Shown here: positions 1 through 8,465 of the stretch, piece after piece
How positions within the stretch are numbered: the first letter of the stretch is position 1
Layout: each line of letters opens with the position of its first letter
Assembly (NCBI RefSeq): GCF_028657905.1
Contig: NZ_CP117781.1
Location: 1,488,001-1,552,000 of the forward strand
Source: Burkholderia sp. FERM BP-3421
GTDB taxonomy: Bacteria; Pseudomonadota; Gammaproteobacteria; Burkholderiales; Burkholderiaceae
Direction: 5' to 3'
Length of the DNA: 64,000 nt
The notes under the pieces: model-generated
The model's input: the letters and a program-made list of their open reading frames with translations, nothing else
The model's database searches: none
What the model was told of the DNA's origin: nothing
Translations under genes and position numbers: made by a program

Positions 1-89
1 CTTGTTCGTGCGCTGACTAGACTCAACTCAATCGCTTCAGACATTGGTGCCCGGGGCGAGGTCAATACAAGATCACGGAGGGAATTACC

Positions 90-422
90 ATGAAGTCATT
101 CGTCTATGCCGCCGTTGCCGCCTCGATCCTTGCCGCGCCGCTCGCGGCGTTCGCCCAGTCGGACACGCAGCAGCCCGTCACCCGCGCGGAAGTGCGCGCC
201 GACCTGATCCAGCTGGAGCAGAAGGGTTATCGGCCCGAAGCCAGCGATTCGCAGTATCCCGACAACATCCAGGCCGCGGAGCGGCGCGCGCAGTCGGCGC
301 CGCAGACCCTGACCCACGCCGACACCAGCGGCTATGGCGTGCAGCCGGTCAACGAGACGCAATCCGGCCGTCGCATCGTCGTGGCGCCCAGCTCGCCGAA
401 CTCGATCTACTTCGGTCATTGA
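90..422 (+). CDS. Secreted DUF4148-family small protein
   Basis: A 110-residue protein with a clear Sec signal peptide: lysine at position 3, a hydrophobic stretch to about residue 21 and a likely cut after the Ala-Phe-Ala at 20-22. The mature part carries the VTRAEVRADLIQLE-type motif that is typical of DUF4148 proteins, which are abundant in Burkholderia and its relatives. The function of this family is unknown; a periplasmic or surface location is inferred from the signal peptide. The start is supported by a strong GGAGGG at 77-82, seven bases before the ATG. It is followed by a nested hairpin terminator and stands alone. Confidence 0.85.
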   Translation: MKSFVYAAVAASILAAPLAAFAQSDTQQPVTRAEVRADLIQLEQKGYRPEASDSQYPDNIQAAERRAQSAPQTLTHADTSGYGVQPVNETQSGRRIVVAPSSPNSIYFGH

Positions 423-520
423 GAAGCGGCCGGGCGAGCGCGGTCCGACGCCCGCCCGCGTGCGATCCGCGCAGCCGACGGCTGCACGGATGCGCGAATC
501 CGATAACGGAACCTCCGTCG

Positions 521-579
521 CCGCATTCCGGCGGCTTTGCCCAGACGCCCTGCGTTTGGGCATTTTTTGCGGAATGCGG
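521..579. terminator. Nested hairpin with T tract, bidirectional terminator
   Basis: An inner stem of ten bases (538-547 with 553-562, one G-T pair, loop CCCTG) is followed directly by six T residues at 563-568. This is a good rho-independent terminator for the gene on the left. An outer, perfect ten-base inverted repeat (521-530 CCGCATTCCG with 570-579) encloses the whole element. It lies between two convergent genes and may end transcription from both sides. Confidence 0.7.
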
Positions 580-584
580 CGGAC

Positions 585-1049
585 TTACTCGGTCGACGAC
601 GTGGCCGGCGTGCCGTGGATGTAGTGTTCGAGCTGGCTGATCGTGAACTGCTGGTCGGCGATCACGCTTTTCACGAGATCGCCGATCGAGACGAGGCCGA
701 CGAGCTTGCCCTGATCGATCACGGGCAGGTGGCGCATCCGATGCGTGGTCATCAATGCCATGCATTCGTCGGAGGTCTGCGACGGTTCGACGTAGCGCAC
801 CTTGGCCGTCATGATCTCCTCGACGCGCGTGGCCTTCGACGAGCGGTCGAGCAACACGACCTTGCGCGCGTAATCGCGTTCCGTGACGATGCCGGCGATG
901 TCGTCGCCGTCGACGACGAGCAGCGCGCCGATCCCTTTCTCCGCCATCAGCTTGATCGCGTCGTAGACCGAGGCCGTTTTCGCGACGAGGTGGATCGTGT
1001 TGCCGTGATCAGGCTTGGATTTGAGAATCTGTGCGACGGTGGTGCTCAT
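585..1049 (-). CDS. Tandem CBS-domain protein
   Basis: A 154-residue protein built almost entirely of two CBS motifs (roughly residues 15-67 and 78-135). These include the GIGALLVVD, GIVTERDY and HLPVID-GKLVGLVSIGDL segments usual for a Bateman module that binds adenine nucleotides. No catalytic domain is attached, so it belongs to the stand-alone CBS-pair proteins that act as energy or redox sensors and partner modulators in the cytoplasm. A GGAG lies seven bases before the ATG. It is convergent with the DUF4148 gene and divergent from ribA. Confidence 0.9.
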   Translation of the reverse strand: MSTTVAQILKSKPDHGNTIHLVAKTASVYDAIKLMAEKGIGALLVVDGDDIAGIVTERDYARKVVLLDRSSKATRVEEIMTAKVRYVEPSQTSDECMALMTTHRMRHLPVIDQGKLVGLVSIGDLVKSVIADQQFTISQLEHYIHGTPATSSTE

Positions 1050-1219
1050 ACGCTGTCTCCATTAGGCTGGGTGGGCGCGTCGCGTATCCGCGTCGGCAAG
1101 TCAAGTATAGATCCACATACGGCGCGGGCGCAGTCTGGGCAAGAGATTGACGGTAAAATCTGCCGGGCTACCATACAGAACAAGATCACTCAGATCACAC
1201 TTTAAAGTTCATTCGCTCC

Positions 1220-1879
1220 ATGCATTCGCTGACGCCTCCGACTTCCCCGTCGCCCCAACCCGCTGCCGCGCCCGCCGACGAGTGCGTGGCGCTCATCGCC
1301 ACGGCCACGCTGCCGACCCGCTACGGAACCTTCACGTCGTATGCGTTCCGGGTCGACGGCAGCGAGGCCGAACATCTGGCGCTGGTGATGGGCGACGTCG
1401 CCGGGCAGTCGTCCGTGCTCACCCGGCTGCATTCCGAGTGCCTGACGGGCGACGTATTCGGTTCGTATCGCTGCGATTGCGGTGAACAGCTCGACCTCGC
1501 GCTGCGCTACATCGCGGCCGAGGGGCGCGGCGTGCTCTTGTACCTGCGCGGCCACGAAGGGCGCGGCATCGGCCTGAGCAACAAGATCCGCGCCTATGCG
1601 CTGCAGGAGCAGGGGCGCGACACGGTCGAGGCGAACCTCGATCTCGGCTTGCCGGACGATGCGCGCGAATACGATTCCGCGGCCGCGATCCTGCGGATCC
1701 TGAAGGTCACGTCCGTGCGCTTGATGAGCAATAACCCGAACAAGTTCGATACGCTGGCGAGGCACGGGATTCCCGTCTGCGAACGGGTTGCGCTCGCGGT
1801 GCCCGTGCGCGAGGAAAACGAGCGCTACATCCGCACCAAGCAAAGCAAGTTCGGGCACTACCTCAACGAGAACGAATAA
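1220..1879 (+). CDS. ribA: GTP cyclohydrolase II
   Basis: Catalyses the first committed step of riboflavin synthesis: opening GTP to a diaminopyrimidine with release of formate and pyrophosphate. The zinc ligands are visible as Cys74, Cys85 and Cys87 in the ECLTGDVFGSYRCDCGEQ region, followed by the GTP-binding RGHEGRGIGL motif and the typical SNNPNK segment. At 219 residues it has a stand-alone RibA length, with about 20 extra N-terminal residues rich in Pro and Ala; it is not fused to a RibB domain. It stands alone, five bases from the convergent end of the next gene. Burkholderia often carry more than one ribA, so this may be a secondary copy. Confidence 0.93.
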   Translation: MHSLTPPTSPSPQPAAAPADECVALIATATLPTRYGTFTSYAFRVDGSEAEHLALVMGDVAGQSSVLTRLHSECLTGDVFGSYRCDCGEQLDLALRYIAAEGRGVLLYLRGHEGRGIGLSNKIRAYALQEQGRDTVEANLDLGLPDDAREYDSAAAILRILKVTSVRLMSNNPNKFDTLARHGIPVCERVALAVPVREENERYIRTKQSKFGHYLNENE

Positions 1880-1884
1880 GCGGT

Positions 1885-2664
1885 TTACCCGCCCAGCTGG
1901 CCCGCGCGCCGTACCTGGTACGGCCCGAAGCGCTCCTGCGCGATCGGCAGGCCGAAGCGGCGCCGCATCTCGGCCTGGATCCAGTCGCAGGCATATTGCG
2001 CGCAGTCGGTGAGCACGTGGCGGTCGGCATGGCCGTCGATGTCGTACACGAACCGCACGCCGACCTCGTCGTCGCTCAGGCAGCGTTCCAGCTGGTTCAG
2101 GTGCAGGCGCGGCGCGCGCGTCTGGGCGAGCGCGCGCAGCTCGTCGAAGTGGTACTCGAGCCAGTCGGCGAAAAACAGCGCGTCGCCGCGATCCGCGAGC
2201 CGGAACGCCGCGCTGCGCGACAGGCGCATGCCCGGCTCGGCCGTCGGCGGCGCGGCCGTGGGATGTTGCGTCGCCTCAGGTGCTGCGTCGCGGCTGGTCG
2301 GCGCGAGCGGCGGCTCGGCCGGGCGCAGCTGGCGGTGCGTGCGCAGCGCGTGCCAGAACAACGTGTCGCCGTGCGCGGTCGAGGGGTGCATCGTCAGGTC
2401 GTGCTCGTCCGCGCCGAGCATCTCGGCCTGGCGGATCACGAGGCGCAGCGTGCACAGCGGCGCTTCACCGGAAAACAGCGTCGCGGCGCGCGGCAGGCCC
2501 CACGGCTGGGGCAAGGGCGCGTGCGCGCGGAACACGAGCCCGTGCCGGTCGATGCGGGCGAGCGGCAGGCGATTGGCGAAGCCGGGGTAGGCGACGGCGA
2601 TGCGGGTGCCAGGATCGCTGTCGAGCCCGGGCATCATCGCGCGGAACAGCGACGAATGATCCAT
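1885..2664 (-). CDS. Quorum-sensing-linked conserved protein downstream of the AHL synthase (BCAM1871-like)
   Basis: A 259-residue protein with no enzyme motif I recognise. It has an N-terminal globular part (1-120), a low-complexity linker rich in Ala, Pro and Thr (about 121-150), and a C-terminal part with many acidic and aromatic residues. The start is the ATG at 2664 because the upstream reading frame is not protein-like. It begins 44 bases after the luxI-type stop on the same strand, so the two are probably co-transcribed. From memory, B. cenocepacia carries a gene in the same place next to cepI (BCAM1871) described as an accessory quorum-sensing regulator. I infer that this is its counterpart from position; similarity was not tested. 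Confidence 0.7.
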   Translation of the reverse strand: MDHSSLFRAMMPGLDSDPGTRIAVAYPGFANRLPLARIDRHGLVFRAHAPLPQPWGLPRAATLFSGEAPLCTLRLVIRQAEMLGADEHDLTMHPSTAHGDTLFWHALRTHRQLRPAEPPLAPTSRDAAPEATQHPTAAPPTAEPGMRLSRSAAFRLADRGDALFFADWLEYHFDELRALAQTRAPRLHLNQLERCLSDDEVGVRFVYDIDGHADRHVLTDCAQYACDWIQAEMRRRFGLPIAQERFGPYQVRRAGQLGG

Positions 2665-2708
2665 CGAAAATCCTTCAGAAGCGGGCAGGGGCAAGTCGGC
2701 CGGCGTGC

Positions 2709-3320
2709 TCACGCGGCCGCGGCGGGCGGCGCGCAGAGTTCCGGGTCCAGGTCGAGGGCGGCCAGGGTCTGGCGATCGAGATCGATCCAGCAGGCGACCA
2801 CCATGCGGCCGTCGATCGACTGCGCGGGGCCGGCCCGGTGGGCGTGCACGCCGATCCGGCGGAACAGGCGCTCCATGCTCATGAAGGTCACCCCGATCAG
2901 TTGCCGCGCGCCGCGCCGCGCCGCGCACTCGACCACCGCGGCCAGCATCGGTTTCACCGCCCACATGAGATTGCCCGCGTGCGCGGGATCGTCGGTGTTC
3001 GCGGCGAAGCGCGACAATTCCCACACTGCGGTCGATTGCGGCGCCGGCATGTCGGCGGCGAGCAGGTCCGGGAACAGTTCCTTCAGCAGGTACGGGCGGG
3101 TCGTCGGCAAGAGCCGCGCGCAGCCGCAGATGCTGCCGGCTTCGTCGCGCGCGAACACATAAACAGTATCATCGCGATCATACTGATCCCGCTCGAATGC
3201 TTCGTCCGCCGACGGCAGCTTCCAGCCCAGTTGCTCGACGAAGATCCGGTGTCGATATAGGCCCAGATCAGCGGCTAGATCGCTGGGTAGGCGGCCGTCG
3301 CCGTGAACGAAAGTCTGCAT
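2709..3320 (-). CDS. tofI: N-acyl-homoserine lactone synthase, CepI/TofI/PlaI type
   Basis: Makes an acyl-homoserine lactone signal (C8-HSL in the characterised relatives) from S-adenosylmethionine and acyl-ACP. The 203 residues show the LuxI-family fingerprint: Arg23 and Phe27, Trp33, the FERDQYD segment with Asp45 and Asp48, the CARLLPT motif, and WELSRFA with the conserved Glu and Arg. The ATG at 3320 gives the usual family start (MQTF); a longer frame exists but runs through the LuxR-type box. The gene lies downstream of an RsaM-type gene on the same strand and opposite a luxR gene, the classic Burkholderia order. Confidence 0.95.
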   Translation of the reverse strand: MQTFVHGDGRLPSDLAADLGLYRHRIFVEQLGWKLPSADEAFERDQYDRDDTVYVFARDEAGSICGCARLLPTTRPYLLKELFPDLLAADMPAPQSTAVWELSRFAANTDDPAHAGNLMWAVKPMLAAVVECAARRGARQLIGVTFMSMERLFRRIGVHAHRAGPAQSIDGRMVVACWIDLDRQTLAALDLDPELCAPPAAAA

Positions 3321-3379
3321 GATGTCCTCGTGTTTATGCTTTTGGATGGGCGCATTACATCGCGCGCCCCGAGGACAAG

Positions 3380-3399
3380 TAACTGTCAACCCTTACAGG
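3380..3399 (-). promoter_or_regulatory. LuxR-type (cep/tof) box upstream of the AHL synthase gene
   Basis: Read on the minus strand the element is CCTGTAAG...GACAGTTA, an imperfect dyad of CTGT and ACAG half sites centred about 70 bases before the synthase start. From memory it closely resembles the published cep box of B. cenocepacia cepI (CCCTGTAAGAGTTACCAGTT). The divergent LuxR protein in its acyl-HSL-bound form is expected to bind here and drive positive autoregulation of signal synthesis. Confidence 0.8.
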
Positions 3400-3506
3400 A
3401 TGAATTTGTACGAAACAAGACCGTTGCCGGGGTTGTCGCTGTAAGATTCAGATTGAAAAGATCGGATTATTTGCTTATAAATCAGCAATGTTTCGGACGA
3501 TTGGAA

Positions 3507-3527
3507 ACGCGCGGCCTGAGCGCGCGT
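3507..3527 (-). terminator. Weak hairpin after the RsaM-type gene
   Basis: A seven-base perfect stem (ACGCGCG, 3507-3513, with 3521-3527) begins at the stop codon of the RsaM-type gene and is followed on the minus strand by only three T residues. It could attenuate read-through from the modulator gene into the synthase gene, but the short T run makes it a weak terminator. Confidence 0.3.
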
Positions 3528-3970
3528 CACTGCAGGGTGGAGCCGGTGCGATAAGCGTCGAATTGACCGAGGGCGGCCGCGGCGACGGCGGACGGCCAGT
3601 TGAGCTGGGCGAGGCGGCGTGACAGGGCTGCCGCCGTCGGCTCCATGCCGATGTCGGCGCCGAGGCGGTCGACGCCCATCACGTTGCTGCGCACGTCGCC
3701 CCAAGCGATGACGAGCGCACCCGTGGTACTGTCGATGTACCAATCCCAGCCGACCGTGATGTGTGCTGCACCCGCTCGCAGCGCGCGTTCCCATTCGGTG
3801 TAGCCGGCGAGGCGCGCGTCGATCGACGAGGTGCGCAGTTCGACCAGCAGCGAGGGATCGAGGCCGGACGAGACATGGACGAGCGGCAACTCGGCGAGCG
3901 TATGCAGCGGCACGCGCACGTAGCCGTCGGCGGATGGGCCGCAGAAGCGATGAAGCAGTGGTGAATTCAT
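3527..3970 (-). CDS. tofM: RsaM/TofM-type quorum-sensing modulator
   Basis: A 147-residue cytoplasmic protein placed between luxI and luxR, exactly where Burkholderia species carry rsaM (tofM in B. glumae). It has no known enzyme motif. The family signature seen here is the Trp-rich TVGWDWYID segment and the AWGDVRSNVMGVD stretch. Known members fine-tune AHL production and usually act negatively on the synthase. The ATG at 3970 is the only good start. A start region shared with the divergent luxR gene (73 bases apart) suggests joint control. Confidence 0.88.
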   Translation of the reverse strand: MNSPLLHRFCGPSADGYVRVPLHTLAELPLVHVSSGLDPSLLVELRTSSIDARLAGYTEWERALRAGAAHITVGWDWYIDSTTGALVIAWGDVRSNVMGVDRLGADIGMEPTAAALSRRLAQLNWPSAVAAAALGQFDAYRTGSTLQ

Positions 3971-4042
3971 GCGCGGAATGTATCAGTCCGCGGGCAGGCT
4001 GAAACCTAGCAAGTATGACAGCGTGAAGTTGTCGGAGATCAA

Positions 4043-4762
4043 ATGGAACTGCGCTGGCAAGATGCCTATCAACAATTTAGCGCTGCGGAAAACGAGCAGC
4101 AGCTGTTTCAACTCATCGCGGCCTATACCAAGCGTCTAGGCTTCGAGTATTGCTGCTATGGGATCCGGGTGCCGCTGCCGGTGTCGAAGCCGGCCGTCGC
4201 GATCTTCGACACCTATCCCGAAGGTTGGATGGCGCGCTATCAGGAGATGTCGTATCTCGACATCGACTCGACCGTGCGCGAAGGCGCGCGCACCACCAAC
4301 ATGATCGTCTGGCCCGACGCGGACACCGCCGACCAGCCGCGCCTGTGGAACGATGCGCGCGAGCATGGGCTGGCCGTCGGCGTCGCGCAGTCGAGTTGGG
4401 CCGCGCGCGGCGTGTTCGGTCTGCTGACGATCGCGCGCCATGCGGATCGGCTCACGCCCGCCGAAATCAACATGCTGACCTTGCAGACCAACTGGCTCGC
4501 GAACCTGTCGCACTCGCTGATGAGCCGCTTCCTGGTGCCGAAGCTCGCGCCGGAGGCGAGCGTCACGCTGACCCAGCGCGAGCGCGAGGTTCTGTGCTGG
4601 ACGGGCGAAGGCAAGACCGCGTGCGAGATCGGCCAGATCCTGAGCATCTCCGAGCGCACGGTGAACTTCCACGTCAACAACATCCTCGACAAGCTCGCCG
4701 CGACCAACAAGGTGCAGGCCGTCGTCAAGGCGATCGCGATGGGCCTGATCGAGGCGCCGTGA
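4043..4762 (+). CDS. tofR: LuxR-family AHL receptor and transcription factor, CepR/TofR type
   Basis: A 239-residue quorum-sensing regulator. Residues 1 to about 165 form the autoinducer-binding domain with the invariant Trp62, Tyr66 and Asp75 (equivalent to TraR Trp57, Tyr61, Asp70). The C-terminal LuxR helix-turn-helix starts near LTQREREVLCW and continues through GKTACEIGQILSISERTVNFH. A GGAG sits six bases before the ATG. It is divergent from the RsaM-type gene and faces the MgtC gene. The expected role is sensing the signal made by the neighbouring synthase and activating virulence and exoproduct genes; in B. glumae the orthologue controls toxoflavin and lipase. Confidence 0.95.
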   Translation: MELRWQDAYQQFSAAENEQQLFQLIAAYTKRLGFEYCCYGIRVPLPVSKPAVAIFDTYPEGWMARYQEMSYLDIDSTVREGARTTNMIVWPDADTADQPRLWNDAREHGLAVGVAQSSWAARGVFGLLTIARHADRLTPAEINMLTLQTNWLANLSHSLMSRFLVPKLAPEASVTLTQREREVLCWTGEGKTACEIGQILSISERTVNFHVNNILDKLAATNKVQAVVKAIAMGLIEAP

Positions 4763-4781
4763 GGCTGAGCGCCGCGCGGCG

Positions 4782-5489
4782 TCATTCCATCAGCGGTTCG
4801 GCTTCCCGGGCGGTCCAGCTGACGCTCGAGATGCTCTTCTCCATGCTCATCCGGCTCGCGATCTGTTCGAGCTTCTGCTGATCCTTCGGGTGCAGCTTGA
4901 GCGTCGCGGTCACCTTGATCCGCTCGGGCTGCTCGGGCACGTCCTCGCTCGTCAGGCTCTGGAACGACAGCGGCTTCGCGTACATCGAGTTCGACAGCAG
5001 TGTCCGGATATGCACTTCGTCGGACGCGAGGCAGATCGCCGTGATCTGGTATTCGCGCACCAGGTCCGCGTTGGAGACGGGCGTCGAGTTGATCGCCTGG
5101 CTCACGCCGCGCAGCAGCGTATTGGTGAGCAGTACGACGCCGGTGCCGGCGATGGCCGGCAGGAAGTGGCCGGAGCCCGACAGCACGCCGACCGCGGCCG
5201 AGCACCACAGGGTCGCCGCCGTGTTGATGCCCTGGATGGAGCCTTTGTCGCGCATGATCACGCCGCCGCCGAGGAAGCCGACGCCGGACACCACATAGGC
5301 CGCGATCTGCGTGACGCCGGCGATGCCGTTGCCGGTCAGGACGCCGAGCGTGACGAACAGGCATGCGCCGCTCGTGACGAGCGTGATCGTGCGCAGGCCG
5401 GCGGTGCGCTGGCGCATCTGCCGCTCCAGGCCGATCGCGACGCCGCAGGCGAACGCGGTGAAAAGACGAAGTGCGAAATCGAGAGTCAT
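4782..5489 (-). CDS. MgtC/SapB-family membrane protein
   Basis: A 235-residue protein whose N-terminal two thirds form four to five hydrophobic segments with the MgtC hallmarks: ACGVAIGLERQMRQR, VSGVGFLGGGVIM and GINTAATLWCSAAVGVLSG. A soluble C-terminal ACT-like region of about 85 residues follows, as in long MgtC proteins. MgtC proteins help bacteria survive in low magnesium and inside host cells. The start is ATG 5489, preceded by an AGGA at good spacing; a second ATG 18 bases upstream has no ribosome site. It is convergent with the luxR gene with only 19 bases between, so antisense read-through is possible. Confidence 0.9.
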   Translation of the reverse strand: MTLDFALRLFTAFACGVAIGLERQMRQRTAGLRTITLVTSGACLFVTLGVLTGNGIAGVTQIAAYVVSGVGFLGGGVIMRDKGSIQGINTAATLWCSAAVGVLSGSGHFLPAIAGTGVVLLTNTLLRGVSQAINSTPVSNADLVREYQITAICLASDEVHIRTLLSNSMYAKPLSFQSLTSEDVPEQPERIKVTATLKLHPKDQQKLEQIASRMSMEKSISSVSWTAREAEPLME

Positions 5490-5849
5490 AGTTGTCCTGC
5501 CGTACATGTGACGTCGCCGTTTCCCAGCAACCGGCGGCGCGGGGGCTCGCGCATCGACGTCCTCGCGAGCAATGTACCGCGTGGACGGGGCAGGTTGTGT
5601 GAAACGGAGGGAGCACGCGCCGCGCGCACGGAACGCGGGCGGCGGCAGCGCGGCGGCTGCGGCAGGCGGGCGTTCAGGCGGCGAAGCGTGTGGGCGTTGC
5701 GCTGCTACTGTCCACGACGATTCCTGAATGATTGAATGGCCGGCATTCTAGGGGCGACCCGTCGCGGCCGTCAACCCGCGCGGCTGGCTGCGCGGCCGCA
5801 TACGGGAAAGGGACGCGTGCCTCGCGCCCGCGTGAGCGGCGGGATGGAT
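5490..5849. other. Intergenic region without a supported gene
   Basis: About 360 bases between two leftward genes. It must hold the promoter for the MgtC gene. No reading frame here has protein-like composition and no strong hairpin with a T run was found. Confidence 0.5.
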
Positions 5850-7013
5850 TCAGGCGCCGGGCGCGCGCACCAGCCGCACCCGGGTGATCTCGGACGGCGC
5901 GCCGAAGCGCTTCGGCGGCCCCCAGTAGCCGGTGCCGCGGCTCGTGTAGACCCACAGCCCGTTCAGTCGCGCGAGCCCGGCCGTGAACGGCTGCTGCAGC
6001 CGCACGAAGAAATTCCACGGGAAGAACTGGCCGCCGTGCGTATGCCCCGACAGTTGCAGCGTGAAGCCGGCGTCCGCCGCCGCATCGGCGCTGCGCGGCT
6101 GATGGGCGAGCAGCACGCGGATCCGGATGTCGGCGGGCGCGCCCGCGAGCGCCGCGTCCGGGTCGCTGCGATGGGCGGGATCGAAGTGGCCCGCCGAATA
6201 GTCGGTGACGCCCGCGATCACGAGCTGGCCGTCGCCGTGGACGAGGGTGCGATGCTCGTTGAGCAGCACGTCGAGCCCCAGCCGCCGGAATTCCGCGATC
6301 CACGCGTCGGCGCCCGAGTAGTACTCGTGGTTGCCGGTGACCACGTACGCGCCGTGCCGCGCGCGCAGCGCGCCGAGCGGGGCGGCGTGATGCGCGAGCT
6401 GCTCGACCGCGCCGTCGACGACGTCGCCCGTCACGGCGATCAGGTCCGGCTGAAGCCGGTTGACCGCCTCGACGATCGCCTCGACATAGCCGCGCTTGAT
6501 CGTCGGCCCGACGTGGATGTCGCTGATCTGCACGATCGTGAAACCGTCGAGCGCGGCGGGCAGGCCGTCGATCGGCACGTCGACGTCGACCACGCGCGCG
6601 CGGCGGCGTGCGTTGACGAAGCCGATCGCGCTGACCGCCAGCGCCGCGAGCGGCACGCCTGTCGCGGTGGCGGCGCGCCAATGCGCGAATGCGAGCGTGC
6701 CGGGCGCGAACGTGTCGACCGTCAGCAGCGACGCGAGCAGCACGTCGCGCGCCAGCGTCAGCACCAGCAGCGAGGAGAAGAAACCCATCGCGAGCAGGCC
6801 GATCCAGGCGACGCGATCGCCGAGCGGCTGGCGCTCGAAGGTGCGCGACAGCATGCCGAGCGGGATCAGGAAGCACGACGCGACGAGCCACAGCGCGGCG
6901 CCCCAGCGCGCGGCGGGCGCGGCCAGGTCGGGAATCAGGCGGAAACCGACATAGGCGTGCAGCAGCACGCCGATGACGGTCAGCCGGAGCAGGAAGGCGG
7001 AAATGCGGCGCAT
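5850..7013 (-). CDS. Membrane-anchored calcineurin-like metallophosphoesterase
   Basis: A 387-residue protein with four hydrophobic segments in the first 135 residues, followed by a phosphoesterase domain. The five metal motifs are all visible in order: QISDIHVG, VTGDVVDG, VTGNHEYY, VLLAHQP and LSGHTHGGQ. It resembles YaeI-type phosphodiesterases, which carry an N-terminal membrane part in many proteobacteria. The substrate is unknown; cell-envelope lipid or nucleotide hydrolysis would be possible. The start at 7013 places the first membrane helix directly at the N-terminus. It is 53 bases downstream of the nitroreductase gene on the same strand, so the two may form an operon. Confidence 0.9.
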   Translation of the reverse strand: MRRISAFLLRLTVIGVLLHAYVGFRLIPDLAAPAARWGAALWLVASCFLIPLGMLSRTFERQPLGDRVAWIGLLAMGFFSSLLVLTLARDVLLASLLTVDTFAPGTLAFAHWRAATATGVPLAALAVSAIGFVNARRRARVVDVDVPIDGLPAALDGFTIVQISDIHVGPTIKRGYVEAIVEAVNRLQPDLIAVTGDVVDGAVEQLAHHAAPLGALRARHGAYVVTGNHEYYSGADAWIAEFRRLGLDVLLNEHRTLVHGDGQLVIAGVTDYSAGHFDPAHRSDPDAALAGAPADIRIRVLLAHQPRSADAAADAGFTLQLSGHTHGGQFFPWNFFVRLQQPFTAGLARLNGLWVYTSRGTGYWGPPKRFGAPSEITRVRLVRAPGA

Positions 7014-7066
7014 GGGGAGACCGGCAAGGGAGGCGCCGGACGTGCCGGCGCGGGAGGGCGGAATGC

Positions 7067-7651
7067 TTACTCGATGCGCGCGATATCGTCGAAATCGAAG
7101 CGCGGGCTGCGCGGGAACAGGCCCTTCGGATCGCCGTAGCCGAGATTGACGAGGAAATTCGCCTTGATCGACGTGCCGGCGAAGAACGCGGCGTCGACCT
7201 GCGCGGGATCGAAGCCCGACATCGGCCCGGCGTCGAGGCCGAGCGCGCGCGCGGCGAGGATCAGATACGCGCCTTGCAGCGAGGCGTTGCGAAACGCGGT
7301 GGCCTCGATCAGCGCCGGGTTGCCCGCGAACCAGCTGCGCGCATCCGCATGCGGGAACAGGCGCGGCAGGTGCTCGTAGAACGCGAGGTCCATGCCGACG
7401 ATCACGGTGACGGGCGCGGCCATCGTCTTCTCGAGATTGCCTTCCGAGAGCGCGGGCTTGAGCTTCGCCTTCGCTTCGGGGGACTTCACGAACACGAACC
7501 GGGCCGGGCTCGCGTTGGCGGAAGTCGGGCCGTACTTGACGAGATCGACCAGCTCGCGCAGCAGGGCGTCGTCGACGGGCTTCGGCTGCCACGCGTTATG
7601 GGTGCGTGCGGTGCGGAACAGTTGATCGAGGGCGGAGGCGGAAAGCGTCAT
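7067..7651 (-). CDS. Nitroreductase-family oxidoreductase, RutE/HadB-like (malonic semialdehyde reductase type)
   Basis: A 194-residue FMN-dependent oxidoreductase. The YGPTSANASPARFVFV segment near residue 40 and the GPMSGFD and NFLVNLGYGD segments are those of the RutE subgroup, which reduces 3-oxopropionate (malonic semialdehyde) released during pyrimidine breakdown. No other rut genes are nearby, so it may act on another aldehyde or nitro compound. Full length for the family. It lies upstream of the phosphoesterase gene and is divergent from alkB. Confidence 0.87.
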   Translation of the reverse strand: MTLSASALDQLFRTARTHNAWQPKPVDDALLRELVDLVKYGPTSANASPARFVFVKSPEAKAKLKPALSEGNLEKTMAAPVTVIVGMDLAFYEHLPRLFPHADARSWFAGNPALIEATAFRNASLQGAYLILAARALGLDAGPMSGFDPAQVDAAFFAGTSIKANFLVNLGYGDPKGLFPRSPRFDFDDIARIE

Positions 7652-7781
7652 GGTGGATCCGGATGAAAGCGCAAGCGGCGTGCCGCCGTGCGGCTAGAAT
7701 TTCAAAAAGGGCCGGCGACGCGCCCGGAGGCCGGGCGCGTCGCCATGCCGCGATGATAGCTGGATGCGGAGAGTTTGACCG

Positions 7782-8399
7782 ATGATGCCCGATTTGTTCG
7801 ACGACGTGCCGCTGCCGGACGTCGACTGGCGGCCCGGCTGGATCGGGCCCGAGGCGGCCGGCGCGTGGCTCGCGCGCCTGAGCGCCGAGCCGGCCTGGCG
7901 CCAGGATACGATCCGCACGCCGCGCGGCCGGCTGCCGCTGCCGCGCCTGACCGCGTGGCAGGGCGAGGCCGATGCGGTCTATGTGTATTCCGGCATCCGC
8001 AACGTGCCCGCGGCGTGGACGCCCGCGGTGCGCGCGCTGCGCGACGCCGCCGAGGTGGACTGCGGCGCGCGCTTCAACAGCGTGCTGCTGAACCGTTACC
8101 GGAGCGGCGCCGACGGGATGGGCTGGCACGCGGACAACGAGCCGGAGCTGGGCGGCGAGCCCGTGATCGCCTCGCTGAGCTTCGGCGCGACGCGCCGCTT
8201 CGATCTGCGGCACAACGCGACGGGCGTCGTGCATGCGTACCGGATGACGAGCGGCAGCCTGCTTGTGATGCGCGGCCGCACCCAGGCGGAATGGCGTCAT
8301 CGCGTGCCGAAGGAGCCGGCCGTGCAGGGCGAGCGGATCAATCTCACGTTCCGCTGGGTGACGCCGCGTGGGGTTGCGGCGGGGCGCGACGCCGCGTGA
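7782..8399 (+). CDS. alkB: AlkB-like 2-oxoglutarate/Fe(II)-dependent dioxygenase
   Basis: A 205-residue nucleic-acid dealkylase-type dioxygenase. The iron ligands are His116 and Asp118 in GWHADNE and His174 in WRHRVPK. The 2-oxoglutarate-binding arginine pair follows in RINLTFR. The NRYRSGADGMGWH segment is typical of the ALKBH2/3-like bacterial group. It would repair 1-methyladenine and 3-methylcytosine by oxidative demethylation. The gene stands alone between a divergent nitroreductase and an IclR regulator; no ada gene is next to it. Confidence 0.9.
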   Translation: MMPDLFDDVPLPDVDWRPGWIGPEAAGAWLARLSAEPAWRQDTIRTPRGRLPLPRLTAWQGEADAVYVYSGIRNVPAAWTPAVRALRDAAEVDCGARFNSVLLNRYRSGADGMGWHADNEPELGGEPVIASLSFGATRRFDLRHNATGVVHAYRMTSGSLLVMRGRTQAEWRHRVPKEPAVQGERINLTFRWVTPRGVAAGRDAA

Positions 8400-8465
8400 G
8401 CCGGCCGCGGGGCGGCGGGTGCTTCGCGTTATGATTCGGGTTGTTTTCCGTCACTTTCAGCTGCC

